From Lucifuga dentata (Eukaryota; Chordata; Actinopteri; Ophidiiformes; Bythitidae), in assembly GCA_014773175.1 (NCBI GenBank), contig VXCM01000825.1, positions 310,521-374,520 of the forward strand: a stretch of DNA of 64,000 bases, given 5' to 3'. The position numbers and the translations under genes are program-made. Below are positions 35,755-49,673 of this stretch, piece by piece (the stretch's first letter is position 1; the number at the start of each line of letters is the position of its first letter). Under the pieces are notes generated by a model. That model was not told the origin of the DNA. It did no database searches and saw only the letters and a program-made list of their open reading frames with translations.

Positions 35755-37444
35755 AGACAAAATAATAATAAAAACTTGGTTGCAAAATATCTAAGTCAAG
35801 CTCTTCAAACTGTAATAAAAAATTTACCAAGAAATCTGGATAGATGCACATATCAAACTGAGCAACTTTCAGCAACAACAACACAAAAAGAGCAGTCATC
35901 AGCAGCAGCAGACAGTGTGGGAGAGAACTAGAGGCCTTCCAATATTTCCTCTGATAACATTCTCTGCTCTGACCCTCACAGCAACAAAAATCCCTCACTA
36001 AAAAAATAAAATGCATAAATAAATCCAAAATACTAAAAAGATTGGGCAAAGAATGCAGAAGTCCACTTTGAGGTGCCAGCAGAAATTTTTTTCTCTCTGT
36101 ACCTCAGCAAACATTCAGACAGTAAGTTGATCATATAAGACTATCTGGGTACTTGGTAAAAACATGATAACAATATTAAATAAAACCAAATGTGCTATCA
36201 CTACTGGTGCACTAATTCTTTTAACATCTGGAGTTTGCTGACAATTTGCAGAGATAAGATATTCATAGAAAATAAATAACTCTGAGTCTGTCTGTTTTCA
36301 TGGTCTTAACTAAGGCACCCGAACTTCCGGGATCACGACTGGATTTACAGCCTTAACAGGATTCACTCACAATTCATTTGATGAAGCAATCACATAACAA
36401 TGGGGGACATAAAAAATCCCAAACATGGAAACCAATTAAAAAAGACTCTAATAGTGTTTGATTGGATAGATCTTTGTCATTTAAATTGCCAAAGATCTAT
36501 GATATGACACCACTGCATTTCAAAACTTTCCAATTGCAATATTACACATCTAGACTAAATTGTCCAAAACTATCAAAATGGCATGTAAAATCAGTTTTTA
36601 ATGCATTAGAGAAGGGACACATTTCTACCAAACCACAATATTTTTCCTCAGTATTAAAAATAAACAATGATGTTAGTATCACTAATAAAATTTTATTGCT
36701 CATGGTGTGTGTATATTGTTTCATTTTTATGTTTTAAAAAAACCAATAAAACATGAAAAAATGCCCTACAGTGATTCTGAGAAAAACATACTCAACTATT
36801 TGTGTTAAAGGTTACATTTATTTTCTCCAATATGCATTTTGATATAATATACAAAGTTTTGCTTCTTCTATACATTATATATATATATATAATCTGATTA
36901 AACAAACTTTTAGCCTTTCCTACAGTGCAAGTCCACTTTACCAACTGCAGATACTTGTAATAAACTCAGAAGCTTCACTTGATATGAAAATCACTCGTTT
37001 ATGAACTTAAAGTATCTAAGAAAAGAAATATTTCTATCACATTTTAAAATGTTAACATAACTTACAACATAGTTTGGATCTCCACTTCTCCTAATGTAAC
37101 TTCATTTTCTGTGGTGCAAACATCATGACATATCCCGCAGTGATTTTGAGAAGCGTACAGTGTATATATTTTTCCATGATTAATGAAATTAATTAAATTG
37201 CTTGACATGATGCACTTAAAGTAAAGTTTCATTGCTTTTCCACCCAGAACTTATTAAAATGTTGTTTCCCATCATAACAGTGGGTAGCACAACTCAGCAT
37301 TGCACTTAGCTTTTTGGGTTTAGTGAGGTCCAGTGGGGCAATAGCTTAGGCTTCCTAAATCCAGGATGATTTTGAAATTGAGTTGATGTCTATTGGTTCT
37401 ACTGATAAAAATAGATTTAGTAACTGTTCCTTTTCAGGTTTAAT

Positions 37445-37481
<37 letters not shown>

Positions 37482-40400
37482 ACATCCATGACACAAACAA
37501 AATAAAGTTAATAAAGACCTGGGTGCTATAGAGAATGTATGGATGGCAGAGAGAGCATCCTTTGTATGTTTTTCTGGTAGAAGAAATAAAGACGTCTGAA
37601 TTTACTGTGAGCTTCCTGTTTACCTAAAGCAGATTAATCATGTTTAAAGGCCTCATTTCTTTTCTCAAACTAAAGTTATCAGTGAGGCTGTGTCATGTAT
37701 GATTATTAATGATGATAAACAATTTTTAATAAGCACTGGGTTAAAAATAGTGAGGACATCCTTTAAAAAGTCCCAAAGTCACACTTCTTAAATTCACTGT
37801 AAATTTTCATAGAGTCATTCTTCACAGTGTGTAACCTGATGAAGACAATTAGTCTTCCATGCAAACTGCAATCCCATTTTACTCACTGAATATGATGATA
37901 ATGGTGAACTTTAGACTTTAACATAACGTGAATATTATCCATTTATCATATTTAGTTTTGCAGTGCATAATGCATGTAACACCAATGAAACATTATTTAC
38001 TTTGCTACTTTGAGAATAGCAAAGTTCCCATGAGGTGGTGATTACACAATTATATTAAATGATTCAGAAACACATACACAGAATTAATAAGCCATAGTAT
38101 GTCAAACAAAATTCCTGAAAGGAAATCTGATCCAAATATCAAGTTATACATTAAAAATATATAATTGGTTTATAATGAAAATGACAGAGTATTAAAGAGT
38201 ATTAAAATAAAAGCAGATGAAACCAGAAAGAATGGAAAATACGAGATCTTTGTGCTGGTTACACCTGAGGACAATCAACAACAACTGGCAAACTGGTAAT
38301 TAAAAGTCTGCAACACCTGCAAGTCCCTCAACCCACTCACAGTTACCATCACATGAGGAGAGGAGGTGGGTACTATAGGAAGACCCTCAGATCCTTTCTA
38401 TTCTGCAGGGATCAGACTCTTTATCTGGGCATGTGAAAGAAAGAGAGAGGCGAATGCTGGGTGAAACACAGGTGGAACTGTCACACACCTGCTCTGGCAG
38501 AGATTTTGATCCCTTTGCCTTGTTTAGCTGAGTTTGGAACGGTCAGAGCATTTGACATATGGCGAGGACAGGTGCATAAGAGACAATATGGGTGAAAAGC
38601 ATCTGCTCAGGGCCTGTCTTTGCCCCTCTAACGATGGCTGGTTGACATTCAAAATTCATTCAAGAAATATATTAGCATCATCTGGGTTTATGACTCATGA
38701 ACTGCTATTTCTCAACCCCAGAATGCTCACATTCAAGGTTTTGCAGTTTCCTTATAGACAACAACAGTGTTTTTCTGTATTTTCTTTTTAACTCATGTAA
38801 GCAATTAAGGTCTTTTGCAAAATATCTGAACAAATCTAATATTTCATCCATGTTTATCAGTTCAGTGTAAAAGACTAAGACACAAGGAAAATGATTTCCA
38901 ACTGCAACATCATACTTCAAAGAGTCCAGGATTGTTGTAATTAATGCAGGAATAAGATTCATTATTATGCTCATAAATCTCTCCTTGATTTCCCCTTGCT
39001 GAACATAAACTGGCATGGTTGCTGCTCTGTTCCCACTCTGGCACTGCACTGCTGGTTTCATGGTGAAATATTGAACCACAGAGAACCTACAGACCAGGTT
39101 TGCTCATCTGTTATTGTAATGCTACAGTGATTACAATAATACAGGTATTCAAGCAAGTCCAACATGCACTTCCATCCTGTTGTATTTCTATTTGTGTGAC
39201 CTTGAGCATGGAGGTCAAATACCAAGGATCATACCAAGGACCATGATTTTGAATGTTTGAGCCCAATAAATAACAACCCACACACATTATGCTACTGACA
39301 ACCATTTCCCAAAATATACTACTGCAAATATTAGAATTGTTTTTTACTACCTTCCAGACTGCTATTATTTAGGTTCATTTTAGTACTCTATAAAAATCAA
39401 CTTGTAGGGACTTGAAACATATTAAGATAGGTGATCACAGTGAACAAAAAATCGAATACATTTTTTATTGAAGTAACTCAATTTCACCGATCCAACATGG
39501 AGCTATATATGAAAGAAAATGTATGTCTCTGCTAGGGAATATAGTCCCAGGAGAAGACTGCTTTTACTAAGAAATTAAAACAACCATGTGTTTTACAATT
39601 GTGAATAAGTGTTAGCAGGTGAAACAGTCAATTTTAAGGTGGGTGCTGATTTTAAAAGCTGGGATTTGGTTTGGTACTTTGTGGGTGTGTCTAACAGGTG
39701 TGTGGCTAGGTATATTTAAAAGCATTACATGTTGATGTAAACATGTTATGGAAATAAACAAAGCTTTCAGGGCAGTTCATTGGCTTTGGCTTCATGGGCA
39801 CATTTCTATAGATGTGCACCTCAAGGTTTGCAACTTTGCCAATGTTCAACACATACTCCCTATTATATTAAACTGAAAAACTGAGTGGAATTAACAAATA
39901 TGTCCCCATTAGAAAATTGTTCCAGCATTCAGTAAGATCTCTTGCAGCAGCAATGTGCAAAGTCACAGCTTATTCCATATGTATAAAAATACAGTTAGAG
40001 AATAACAACAATACAAATAAAACAAGTATTCAGCAATTTCATCTGGTATTTATACTGATCTTCTACATTCATTAATCCTTGTAATTGGTTGTGCAGTCAC
40101 TGAGGCTTTCCTCCATCCTCAGGGCCTGACTGAAAGTTGACTTTCATCAGTCACTTTCTGTCACAGCAGCCTTCATTCAACCCACGACAAGTTTCAGAGA
40201 GGGACATGTGGGCGTTCAGTCATTCAGCCACTGTAAGCACTGTGCTACTTGACTGGAAAAGACACAAATATTTGATAAGTCCCCCAGCTAGCACTGCATT
40301 AAAGATGCAGTACCGTGTCCGACACTCACAAACTCTGCTGCAGCTTAAGGACCACTTTGTTGCGAGTTGACTATGGTTAGTGATCTCAAACTAAAATACA

Positions 40401-41121
40401 GGGATCAAGATAAAATTTTCCCAAAGAATGGTACACAACTTAAAAACAATAAACGGGAACAACTACAGTCAGAGATTATCTGCTAAGGAAGATCAACACA
40501 AAGCAATGGAAAATGCAATAAGAATAGCATTAGTGGACCTATACCAAAATGTGAACCCAAGCAATTTCTTGTTGTTCAGTTAGTGTGAAAGAACAAATTG
40601 GGTCATGAAGCAACAAGCCTGAGGCTATGTATGATTGCCCATACCATAAAAAATAAAACATGAGTCCCCACATCCCTGGCCCTTATTTAAGCAAGTATAT
40701 GTGTAGGTTGATGAGGCATAAAACTGCAGCAGTCATGCAGTTAATCCATCTGTCTTTACTGGCTTCCTAATAGGTATTTTACTTTGTGTCTCTAAAATCA
40801 CACCATGTGTCCATGTTCTCTGAGGGCCAGCCACTTGCTGCCATAGGCGACATGTGTAATCACCTTAAAAGTCAGCCCAAGTTTTTGTCAATATCCACAG
40901 ATCTATGTTTGTTGGTCTGCAACTGTTATGTGTGTGGCATTAATAGAAAAAGGAGAATAGATTAATAATAACGAACCAAATTGAAATGTTTAACCTCTGT
41001 AGTCAGAATTAAGTCAGTCAGTTATGATGTGTTTAACCAGGTCTGTTGTGCAAAAGTATGAAATCATTTAGACTAAACATTGGGAAAGCATTTTAAGATG
41101 CTGCAGGAGAAAAGCAGCTTT

Positions 41122-41155
<34 letters not shown>

Positions 41156-41624
41156 AAAAAAAGAAATAAAAGGAAAGATCAAGACGGCAGCATAAGGAAA
41201 AGGCATAGTCCTTATCTGAGAACGTGGAGGAGAAAAGAGAGAAAAGAAAGAAATTTACACTCATATTTACAACCTGTGCTGTATTTCATTTCACACAATT
41301 ATGCCCAACTATTTGCCTGCAGTTACATTCATTGAAAATCCATCCCTGCATTAATGGAATTATAATGACGCAGTGTATACCATGGCACCTAATCAAATGG
41401 AATTGATTTAAGTTGCGTTTTGGCTCAGGGCTCCTGAAGCTCAGGGGCTCTGCTTGTGTCTTCCTACTCTCTTATGGAGTATCGACATGACAAACTGAGG
41501 ACTATGCATATTTGCATGTGTATGTGTATCAAAGAATATTAACAAGATAGATTTACTAGCGAGTGATCTTTCGTTTTCTCTTACATTTGACCCTTTGAGT
41601 TCTGTTTGAGGCGTGAGCGTGTGT

Positions 41625-41656
<32 letters not shown>

Positions 41657-41960
41657 GTGGCTGCTAGGAGGTATGTTGATCTAATGATGGAATAAATGAG
41701 AAGAAATGTGGCATGCTAGGACATTGCTGAGACATAAAGCAGGGCTGACTGATGGCTCACTAAGGTATGCTAGATCCAGATCGACCCTTATCTATTTATA
41801 CATTGTTTTCCTCTTAATTGAGCTCCCCATTCATTCTCAATGTAGCCCAGTGGGAAACTGGGTTAAATTTTATGTGGGGTGAAAATGTGGGTGAATGAGC
41901 TAAAAGGTCAAAGTTGAATAGTGGGGGGGNACACTGAGGAGCTGAAGTGATGCTGAGTTG
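35755..41960. other. Gene-free stretch
   Basis: No exon could be supported. It contains a T31 run at about 37449-37479, a relic TIR element at 39.23-39.65 kb, an A29 run near 41125-41153, a GT tract near 41628-41648 and a G-run ending in N at 41930. An open frame at 36462-36737 has a faint LINE-like look but no recognisable motif. Confidence 0.5.
39234..39650. mobile_element. Diverged relative of the 52.9-kb TIR element
   Basis: It shares, in order, AAGGACCAT, GACAACCATTTCCCAAA, CTACCTTCCAGAC, GTATGTCTC then GGGAATATAGTCC, and TTAGCAGG then GAAACA with the element at 52912-53806. It lacks the 250-bp insertion present there, which shows where that insertion lies. The right terminal repeat is missing or too diverged to see. 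Confidence 0.6.
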
Positions 41961-42492
41961 GACAGACCTCGGAAATCAAATTTTTCCCTGTTGTACTTTC
42001 CAGCTTCCAACCTGAAACCGTTCCAGCCAAATGTAATCAAAAAAGCATAGCTGAACACCAATAAATACTGTAAACTTAATTNGTTCCAGCCAAATGTAAT
42101 CAAAAAAGCATAGCTGAACACCAATAAATACTGTAAACTTAATTAAACATCATAATAAATGCTAACTTAAGTAAAGTTATGCTGTGAGTATTAAACATTT
42201 GTGCAAAGAAGCAATATTCTGAAATTATTTACACTTACGTATCAATGGCAAACAGGTATTACACAAAATATATAGTTAACTTGGCGATATATTCCGACCC
42301 TTTTCTTTCAATTTCACGAAAGAGAAAATACTCTATTCGCCTTTTAGCTGATCATTTCTATTCATAAAGCTCGCTTCCACGCGCTGCCATGTTGAGTGAC
42401 GTCATTTCCCAGCCGGAACTCCAACTTCAAGTACTGTTCCAACACATTTTTCCAAGTAAGAAGTCAGAAAAATCAGAGTTCTGAGGTCTGTC
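41961..42492. mobile_element. MITE family copy A
   Basis: Ends GACAGACCTCGGAA and (reverse complement of the right end) GACAGACCTCAGAA form terminal inverted repeats. The interior matches copy B at 50374-51335 over most of its length, including ACACCAATAAATACTGTAA, TATCAATGGCAAA, TTTAGCTGATCATT and GCTGCCATGTTGAGTGACG. There is no transposase. The superfamily is not assigned. An assembly duplication around the N at 42082 inflates its length by 63 bp. Confidence 0.75.
42020..42144. other. Assembly join: exact 62-bp duplication around N
   Basis: 42020-42081 equals 42083-42144, with N at 42082 between them. Unmerged overlapping contig ends. Confidence 0.92.
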
Positions 42493-42786
42493 GAGCGCAG
42501 CATGAAATAGAACAGACAGCAGCGAGGGAAACGTGGACTGCAAAATTAATGGTGAAACATGAAAAATGTTGTACTTTACTATAAGTTCTGTAGTAGTTGT
42601 AAGTTTGTCAACCTAGTCAGAGACACTGTGGATCAATTAGCTATCACGCTAATTGCCGGTTAGCAGCCTACCAACAGCGCTTGTAAAGTGACAGCAGAGC
42701 ACGGGAACCTTTCAGATACCTGTCTGTGGCTACTGGGAATTCTCTCTCCTCCCTGGGTCCGTGGAAGTTTCTCATTGCCGGACGAC
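42493..42786 (+). promoter_or_regulatory. CpG-enriched promoter-like segment
   Basis: About eleven CpG in 295 bp, in a region where CpG is otherwise sparse, ending with GCCGGACGAC just before a good-context ATG. It starts immediately after MITE copy A. It reads like a TATA-less promoter plus 5' UTR. Its activity is inferred from composition and the adjoining candidate exon. Confidence 0.4.
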
Positions 42787-42842
42787 ATGGAGTGGGTGGC
42801 GTTAGCGTGGCTCATCCTGGACTTTGAATTGATTGGAACTGA
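42787..42842 (+). CDS. Candidate first coding exon, unrecognised
   Basis: ATG in favourable context (GACATGG) opens 18 codons reading MEWVALAWLILDFELIGT, hydrophobic like a signal peptide or membrane segment. They stop at a GTGAGT donor (GT at 42843-42844), leaving two bases of the next codon. Without splicing the frame ends at TGA 42844-42846. A polypyrimidine acceptor at 44600-44601 would add an aspartate and 12 codons before TGA at 44639-44641, but that pairing is speculative. I do not recognise the protein. The support is promoter composition, Kozak context and donor quality only. Confidence 0.3.
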
Positions 42843-43349
42843 GTGAGTTACATTTATTCCTTTTTGTTCGATCTGTCCAGTGAAAGGGTCATGGGTTTTA
42901 GATCACACCACTCACAAACACCTCTTCAGGTCTGCAAGGGGGCTTTATTTTATATTCTGTTAATTATATGCCATCTTAAGTGTGTGTATGCTTGCTTGTG
43001 TGCACGTGCGTGCATGGGTGGGTGGGTATTATGGAAATCCATAGGTTTACATAATTTGTTCCATACAAGAATTTTCATTTTTGGAATATAGTTGATAAGC
43101 TGTTCAGAGAGACTGGCATTGATATATTTTAAAAGAAAATATTATTGTTTATTAAAATTTTTAATTTTTAAATATTTTATAAGTAAAGAGTTCACAGTGC
43201 AATTTAGCAGTGGTAAAATGAGTGAATTTATATTTAATTGTACAGTATATTGTGTTAAAGTGTTTACTGGCAGGGAAGTCAAGAGTCTTTACCAGGCCTG
43301 TAATCTAAAAGGACATACTGTATGTGTGTATATATACATACATACCTAC

Positions 43350-43351
<2 letters not shown>

Positions 43352-43383
<32 letters not shown>

Positions 43384-43397
43384 GTGTGTGTGTGTGT
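43352..43397. repeat. (CA)n-TATG-(TG)n self-complementary microsatellite
   Basis: A CA tract at 43352-43380 is followed at once by TATG and a TG tract. The two halves are exact reverse complements over at least 15 bp, giving a perfect hairpin. Confidence 0.93.
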
Positions 43398-46300
43398 CTG
43401 TGTGAAATATATTGTTATATTTGTTCTGTATTTTATGTGTTTGTTTTTATGACTGCTATTTTGTAACAATGCAGATGAAAATTAGCCTTTTTTTTTTTTT
43501 TTTNCTTTTTTTTTTTTTTTGGCTAAATCCAGTACATTTACACCAAGGTTATGCGTGATGTTAATGAATATAGATGATCCCTGTAAAACTAAATAAGTAA
43601 ATAAATAAAATAAAATGAATATTCAACTTCATAAACAATATCTGGTCAGTAAATAATTCAGTCAGTAGAATAAATGGGACCTCAGGCAAACATAAATAAG
43701 ACAAAAAGTATTTGGACTAGAGTTAAACAAACTCAGGGGACAACTGGTACTTGTTGGGGTTTAAGCCAGAAGATGCTACATCAACACTAAAACAAAACTT
43801 GAAGGGCAGTTATTTGAAAGCATACTTCTGCCAAGAGACCAACCAACCCACAAATGCAAGCGAAAACATCAAGTGTATTACTTCGTATGAGTAAGGGGGG
43901 CTGAGCAAACTCACAACTCACTGGTGACTACAAAAACATTGATAACAAAACAAATAACTAACAAGACAAATACTGCTCTAACTGCCTTTAAAAACACACA
44001 ACCCCAATTTAGATCATGAGCAGTTATCTTCAACTAAGCCCAGATCATTCAAAGATCTAGGTGATGTGAATATTCTTAACTTCATTTAAAATAGACCGGA
44101 CTACAGGCTTAGTTTCAGGTGGTTTAAATGTCCTGCTTGTTTGTCCCTGGTGTCCATTATGGGCACCTATTGATGGCCAGCCTTAATTCATGATTCAACA
44201 CAGCGAATGGAGCTAAATTTCTCTAGAGGTGATCCATTTAAATTGACAAAGGGTAGTGATGGCAGGACTTCCGCACATAGTCAGTTAGAAGACTTTTGGT
44301 TTTATTCCCTGAAATTTCCAAAACAGTGCTCTCAGGAGAGCTCATTTATTAATTAGGATTGCTTCCTACCTCCCCCCATAATTTGTACCATGGTCGCAGT
44401 TTTAAATCTTAAATAGGGAAAGTATGAACTAAATAAGACATTAAATGTAGACTATTCGTTTTTCTCTCATTGTGAATCTGGCTTTAAAAGGCGCACACAC
44501 ACACACACAGAGCTCAAACACACAGTCCTAATATTAGGACATCCTCTCTAATCCACATCATAAATGATTTGCCCACTTCTCTCTCCCTGTGTTGTCTTTA
44601 GTTTTACTGAAAAGGCAGCATACAGGATGTACCAGCGCTGAGAAATGAAATTGATGACTTAAGTGCTTTCTGGGCTGTTTGCAAAGATCTTAGCCATGAA
44701 GTACTGCTCACGTTACATTCTTAGCTTTGCAGATCTGTGGAGGGAATCATTGCAGCGTGAGCAAAGTTTATCTGTCTAACACTGAACCTCAGCTCACCAC
44801 ATCTGTTCTTTACAGCCCCACCATCCACCTCGCTGCACACAAAACTGCTCCGCAACCCTATTTTACAAATCGAGGCTACATTCATCACGCTGACTAGCCT
44901 TTTGTAAATTGGTTACCACATTGGCTCTCCTTCTTTTAAATTGGCTCCTTTTCTTAGAAGAAACACTGTCAATTAAACATGTCCTTGAAGAAGGCATTCA
45001 GGCACATATTTGCAGTTCGTTCTCCAATTAGAAGCTTAGTAAACATGGGTAGGAGACGATTGCAGAATACATTTTTATATTGTGATAGAACTGAATCATT
45101 AAAGCAAACATGGAAGTGAATCTGAATGTGAATGAATCTCAAGGTGCAAAAAGGGAAAAAGGCTGACAAAATGTTCTGTGGATGTATGGAGGAATTTCTT
45201 TGCTGGAATTCTGTGTCTTATCCTTGTTCCTGTGATGATGCTGAATCAAGTAAAGGGCAGGCTTTACGTGGATACACAACCTTTTCCTCTGCACTCTGAA
45301 AGCATGTGGCCAATTGTGTGACAAATTGAGAGCATTTTGCAGTGCCATTTGCCAAGCTTGTGAAAAATTAGTTTCTCTACCTTTCTCCTGTCTTCCTATC
45401 GTGGACAGTCTCCCATTTCCTGCATGCCTTGCAAACACACGAAAAAAAGTAGTGACATTTATTGGTTTGGGTTTATTTGTATTCCATCTCTTCCTTCACT
45501 ACATGTTGGCTTTTATGAGCTCACTCAGGCGAAACATTAAAGAAGCTCATTCTTTATTAATCCTCACAATGACAGTTCAAAGCTTCTGACATACAGCGTG
45601 TGTGTTTGCACTTTCTACTTTAAGAAATCAGGTTACTGTCATGATTTTTTAAACATCCTCGTTTTTAGAGTACGTAAAGTTTTTGCACCACTTGGGCTTT
45701 TAGGTTTGTCAAACAGCACAAATCCAGAGAATTACAGTACAAAACTGAAGTAAGTGGTTTTCGGTGATGTTTTTGATAACATCTGTACTTTTAACACTGC
45801 AGGGGAGTCTGTACTCTTCTCATATCTAAACAAATCCACCTAAATGGAGTGTTCAGTAGGAGTATGCTGCTTTTAGTAGCATTTTTAAGCCAAGGCAAAC
45901 AGCTGACATGATGGTTAATTTAGTCATTTTGCATTAGCAGCTGTCCTGGCCTAAATTTTAGAGTTAAATGTGTATGCTAAACCAGAGCAGGGATAACTAA
46001 ACATGTCAGATATACATGTGCTAATGTGTCAGGGGAAAACAGTGGACTGAGTTATCTGAGACACATTTAATTAGACATAGGGCAGGATTAGTGGGTCAAT
46101 TGATGTTGTATTTATAGATTGTTCCAAATCAATATTGGGACACTGATGACAAACATGGTTACTGTCATGATCAAATTTTCATGATGCTCTTTTCCCTAAG
46201 CAGAAGTATATTTTCTTATATTAACAAACTGATACTGACTCGTTTGCTATAGCGCCGCTCACAGCTCACTGCTGAGTTTCAAAGCCAACAATGAGCAGGA

Positions 46301-48031
46301 AAGTTTGGGACTTGGGGCACTATGGGGGTGCCTTAACAAAATTGGGTAATATGTCTTATTCCAATCAGACCCTGTCCGATTTCAGTAATCTTTTCAATGT
46401 GTAGCGTAAGTTCATGAAAAACAATACATGTTTGAATTACCTGCCCTGTTCTGAATGACCAAAGCCTGTGTCGCAAGTGCCCACATGAAAACCTCTGGAC
46501 AGTTATGTCTATTGACGAATTTGAATAAAGCTTTCTTCCATTCACAAGAACATGGCAGCATCCACAAAATGTTAGCACGCATAGGCATAGTAAGGTGCCT
46601 TAACTGAATGGAAAACCAGTCGTGACTTAATGAAACCAGCTTGTGAGACTTCATAAACTGCAAGAGAGTTGACCAATGTCAGGAATCTATCTGATCAACT
46701 GCTTGCTCTTTCATAGATTGTTTGGGCAGTTAATCTGGCTTCTCGGTCCTCCCCAAACTACACATCAAATGACAGATGCTCAGGCTGAAAATTGGCCTGA
46801 CTCTGAGAATTAGTCTGCCAAATTAGGTCAAATCAGACCTAACTCATACATTGTAAGTGTAAGCCTGCCTTTAACTGTATGGTTCCACTGAAATCAGTAA
46901 CAACATATGCATGATACCATGCAACATATTTGTGTCTATATACCAGACACGTGCAGGGCAAAAAGAGATGTGAGCAAAGTAGCAGCTTGTTCATAGTCCT
47001 AATTTTATAGGTTTTAACATCATCTAAAATAGAGCAGATTTCTTATTATTAAAGTAAGTTGTAATCTCAAATCTTCATGTAAGAGCTCAGTTTGCATTAG
47101 TGAGCAATGTGTTGTGCTGTATCATTAAGTAACTATACTATGACTTAGGAATTTAAAGAAATTAATACTGAGATGATATTTGGTCTGACGTGTTGAGGAA
47201 ACATTTGGCTGAGCAAACACGTAGATGTTCAGCCATAGTTCTTATTAAGGAATCAATAACCCTCTTTAAAAAAAACAAAAACAAAAACAAAAAAAACCCT
47301 CACATAAGGAGAACTGGAGTCTCTCAAAATAGCCAATTCTTGCTTTGGAGATGTGCTTTCACTGTGCAATCAGATAGTGCTGATGTCTGCTTCCAAATTT
47401 TGTGTTTTTTTTAAGCTGTGTCAAAACATCCCAATTTAACACTGTGAAGTGACAAGTTTTGTTGTTCAGACTTTCTTTTGCTTTTGTTGAACCTTATGTT
47501 TAGTCTTGTCAATCATGTCTGTATCTCTGCAAATGGCAAATAAGCCATTTGTTGTCAGGAAGCTTTCAATCCATTTCAATGCAGCATCGCTGATGAGGAT
47601 TACATCTTTTTGGGACAAATATGTCTCCACCAGGAAGAGTGCGACACAGACAAAGTAGTGGTAGCCTACAGTAGATAGATAAAAGCTTCATAAAGAGGAG
47701 AGCTACATTTTGAACAAACATTGTGGAACACTGAAAGGGATGTGAGGATGATAAGAGACTGGCACTAGAACAGCAAAAAGGCAACAGACTGAAAGATTCT
47801 GGCTTTAGGAAAAGGATAGAGTGAAGGGGGTAAGAAGGAAGTGGACTGAAGTGAGTATGCTAAATAATATCAATAAAAGTTTTACTCATACATTGTTCAA
47901 AGTAACAACATTTTATAAAAAAAAAAAAAAAAAAGACGTATTCAGGAAAGTTGCACTAATAATTCCCGTCAATGCCTCTGCTACTTTTAATGTTTCAGTA
48001 AAGTTTAGTGATAATTGAATGCACTTAAAAT

Positions 48032-48060
48032 GGGGTGAGGGCAGGGGGTGGGGGTTGGGG
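48032..48060 (+). other. G-quadruplex-forming motif
   Basis: Five G-runs (4, 3, 5, 5, 4) separated by loops of 3, 2, 1 and 2 bases satisfy the usual G3+N1-7 rule. It is the clearest such motif in the window and lies in gene-free DNA. Confidence 0.75.
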
Positions 48061-49533
48061 TAGCTACTACTTGAAGACATAATGATGGATTATGACCAAA
48101 CTCAACTGCATCAGGAAGTGCCCAATCAGCTAAATGTAAGCCAGAGGCTGAGTTTTTCATAAATATGTATGACATCTTACATAGTGTTGAGAGCCTGCAG
48201 TGAATTACAGATCAGCATTATCAATTCAGAACTACGTAATTCTGCTGAGGTACATTTCAAAAGAGATGCAAATATGACAAAAAAAGGCTCAAGGAGCAAA
48301 AGTACCTTAACAGCTTCACTTGACTTTCAGACACATACAGAATGAGTTGGAGTGACATTTCTTCCCAACAGTTTTCACCTATTAAAGTACAATTTAAAGA
48401 ATCCTCCTCTGAGCTAACTCCATTACACTTTGATGAGAAACTTGAAGAAAAAAGTTTGCTGAGTCCAGGCTTGATGGAGGGCAAGGGGCAAGAACCATGA
48501 GTCCCTGTTACAATCTCATTTTTGGTTTCTGAAGCAATCATGGGCCAGCAGAGCACAACTGCAGCACAATTAAGCTGTCTGTGATTTTTAATTAAAACTA
48601 AAAGACGTGATCCATCTAAAACTTTGTTTGCCTTTCAGGCAACACAAGTTATCGTCTTCATAATGGATACCATAATACTGCTGGATGAAAAATGATCATA
48701 TTACTATTCACATTCTCAAATAATATAGGGCAGGCAGACAGAGACAAAATAAGCTTTCATTGTTCCTTCCAAGTAGTTTGCCATCCAAACATTGTTACAA
48801 TTAGGACAATAATTGTAATGGAGACATGAATAATTCAAAGGTGTGAAGCAGTTTCAGCTGTACCCAGTAGGCACAATCAATACGCTGCCTGACACCTTCA
48901 CCAAGGCAAAGTCCATTACAAGTTGCAATGCATCTTAGCTTCTGAACCAAAAAGCAATTTAATGTTGATATCTCAAGGGAATTCACAAGAGAAGAGAGAC
49001 AAATAAACAAAAGTTTCACAGCAGTGAGTACAGCAGCCTCAGGGATACAAGCCTTTACTGTACAAAATTGTTGACTTTGAATTTTTATTGGCAATCTGAA
49101 CATCAAAATTATAATTGTTTTCAGGGCAGGTCACAGGATAAAAGTGTGAGTGAAACAGAAAACAAAAATGAAAAGATTCACAGGGGTGCAGACAAATAAA
49201 ATCAGATACCCATTTTTTCCCCCCCCCTACAGCCCCTGAAAGACAAAAACATGGTACAGTAACCTGTATCCATTGTGCCTCTTCTTCATTTGTGTTCATT
49301 TGTTCTTTTTGGCTGGGATTTATGTGGACCCTCAGATGAGCAGTGCAGTACCATTGTAATCTGGCCTATGTAGAAAAACCATTCAAGGACTTTTAGATGG
49401 CAGTACTGAAGAGCACTATGAGGGTGAAAGAAACATAAGAGGCATATTTTGTCTTTAATATTACTGTTTAAGAGCTGAAACATACTGCTGCATTGGTGAC
49501 TATCAACTCCATACCAGGCAGGCAAAATGAGTC

Positions 49534-49673
49534 GCTCAACGTCGCAATGGCTCTACCTTGAGTGATATACACCACTTAGATTCTAATCTTTGCTACTCAG
49601 TATCTCAAGGCCGAAATGGTTCTACTGTGAGTGCCACATGCCAGTCACATTCTCATCTTTGTCACTGTGTTCA
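49534..49673. repeat. Two-unit 70-bp tandem duplication, diverged
   Basis: The unit starting CTCAACGTCGCAATGG recurs 70 bp later as CTCAAGGCCGAAATGG, with matching TTCTAATCTTTG / TTCTCATCTTTG further on. An old tandem duplication. Confidence 0.7.

Noticed and set aside
36462..36737. Open frame ending in a hydrophobic stretch, faintly LINE-like
   Set aside because: No RT, endonuclease or zinc-knuckle motif could be seen.
46333..46663. Two overlapping minus-strand frames that look somewhat protein-like
   Set aside because: No family recognised, frames overlap in different phases, and no acceptor or donor pair fits; kept as gene-free.
49534..49673. Possible CRISPR-like or satellite array
   Set aside because: Only two diverged 70-bp units without spacers; the host is a vertebrate.
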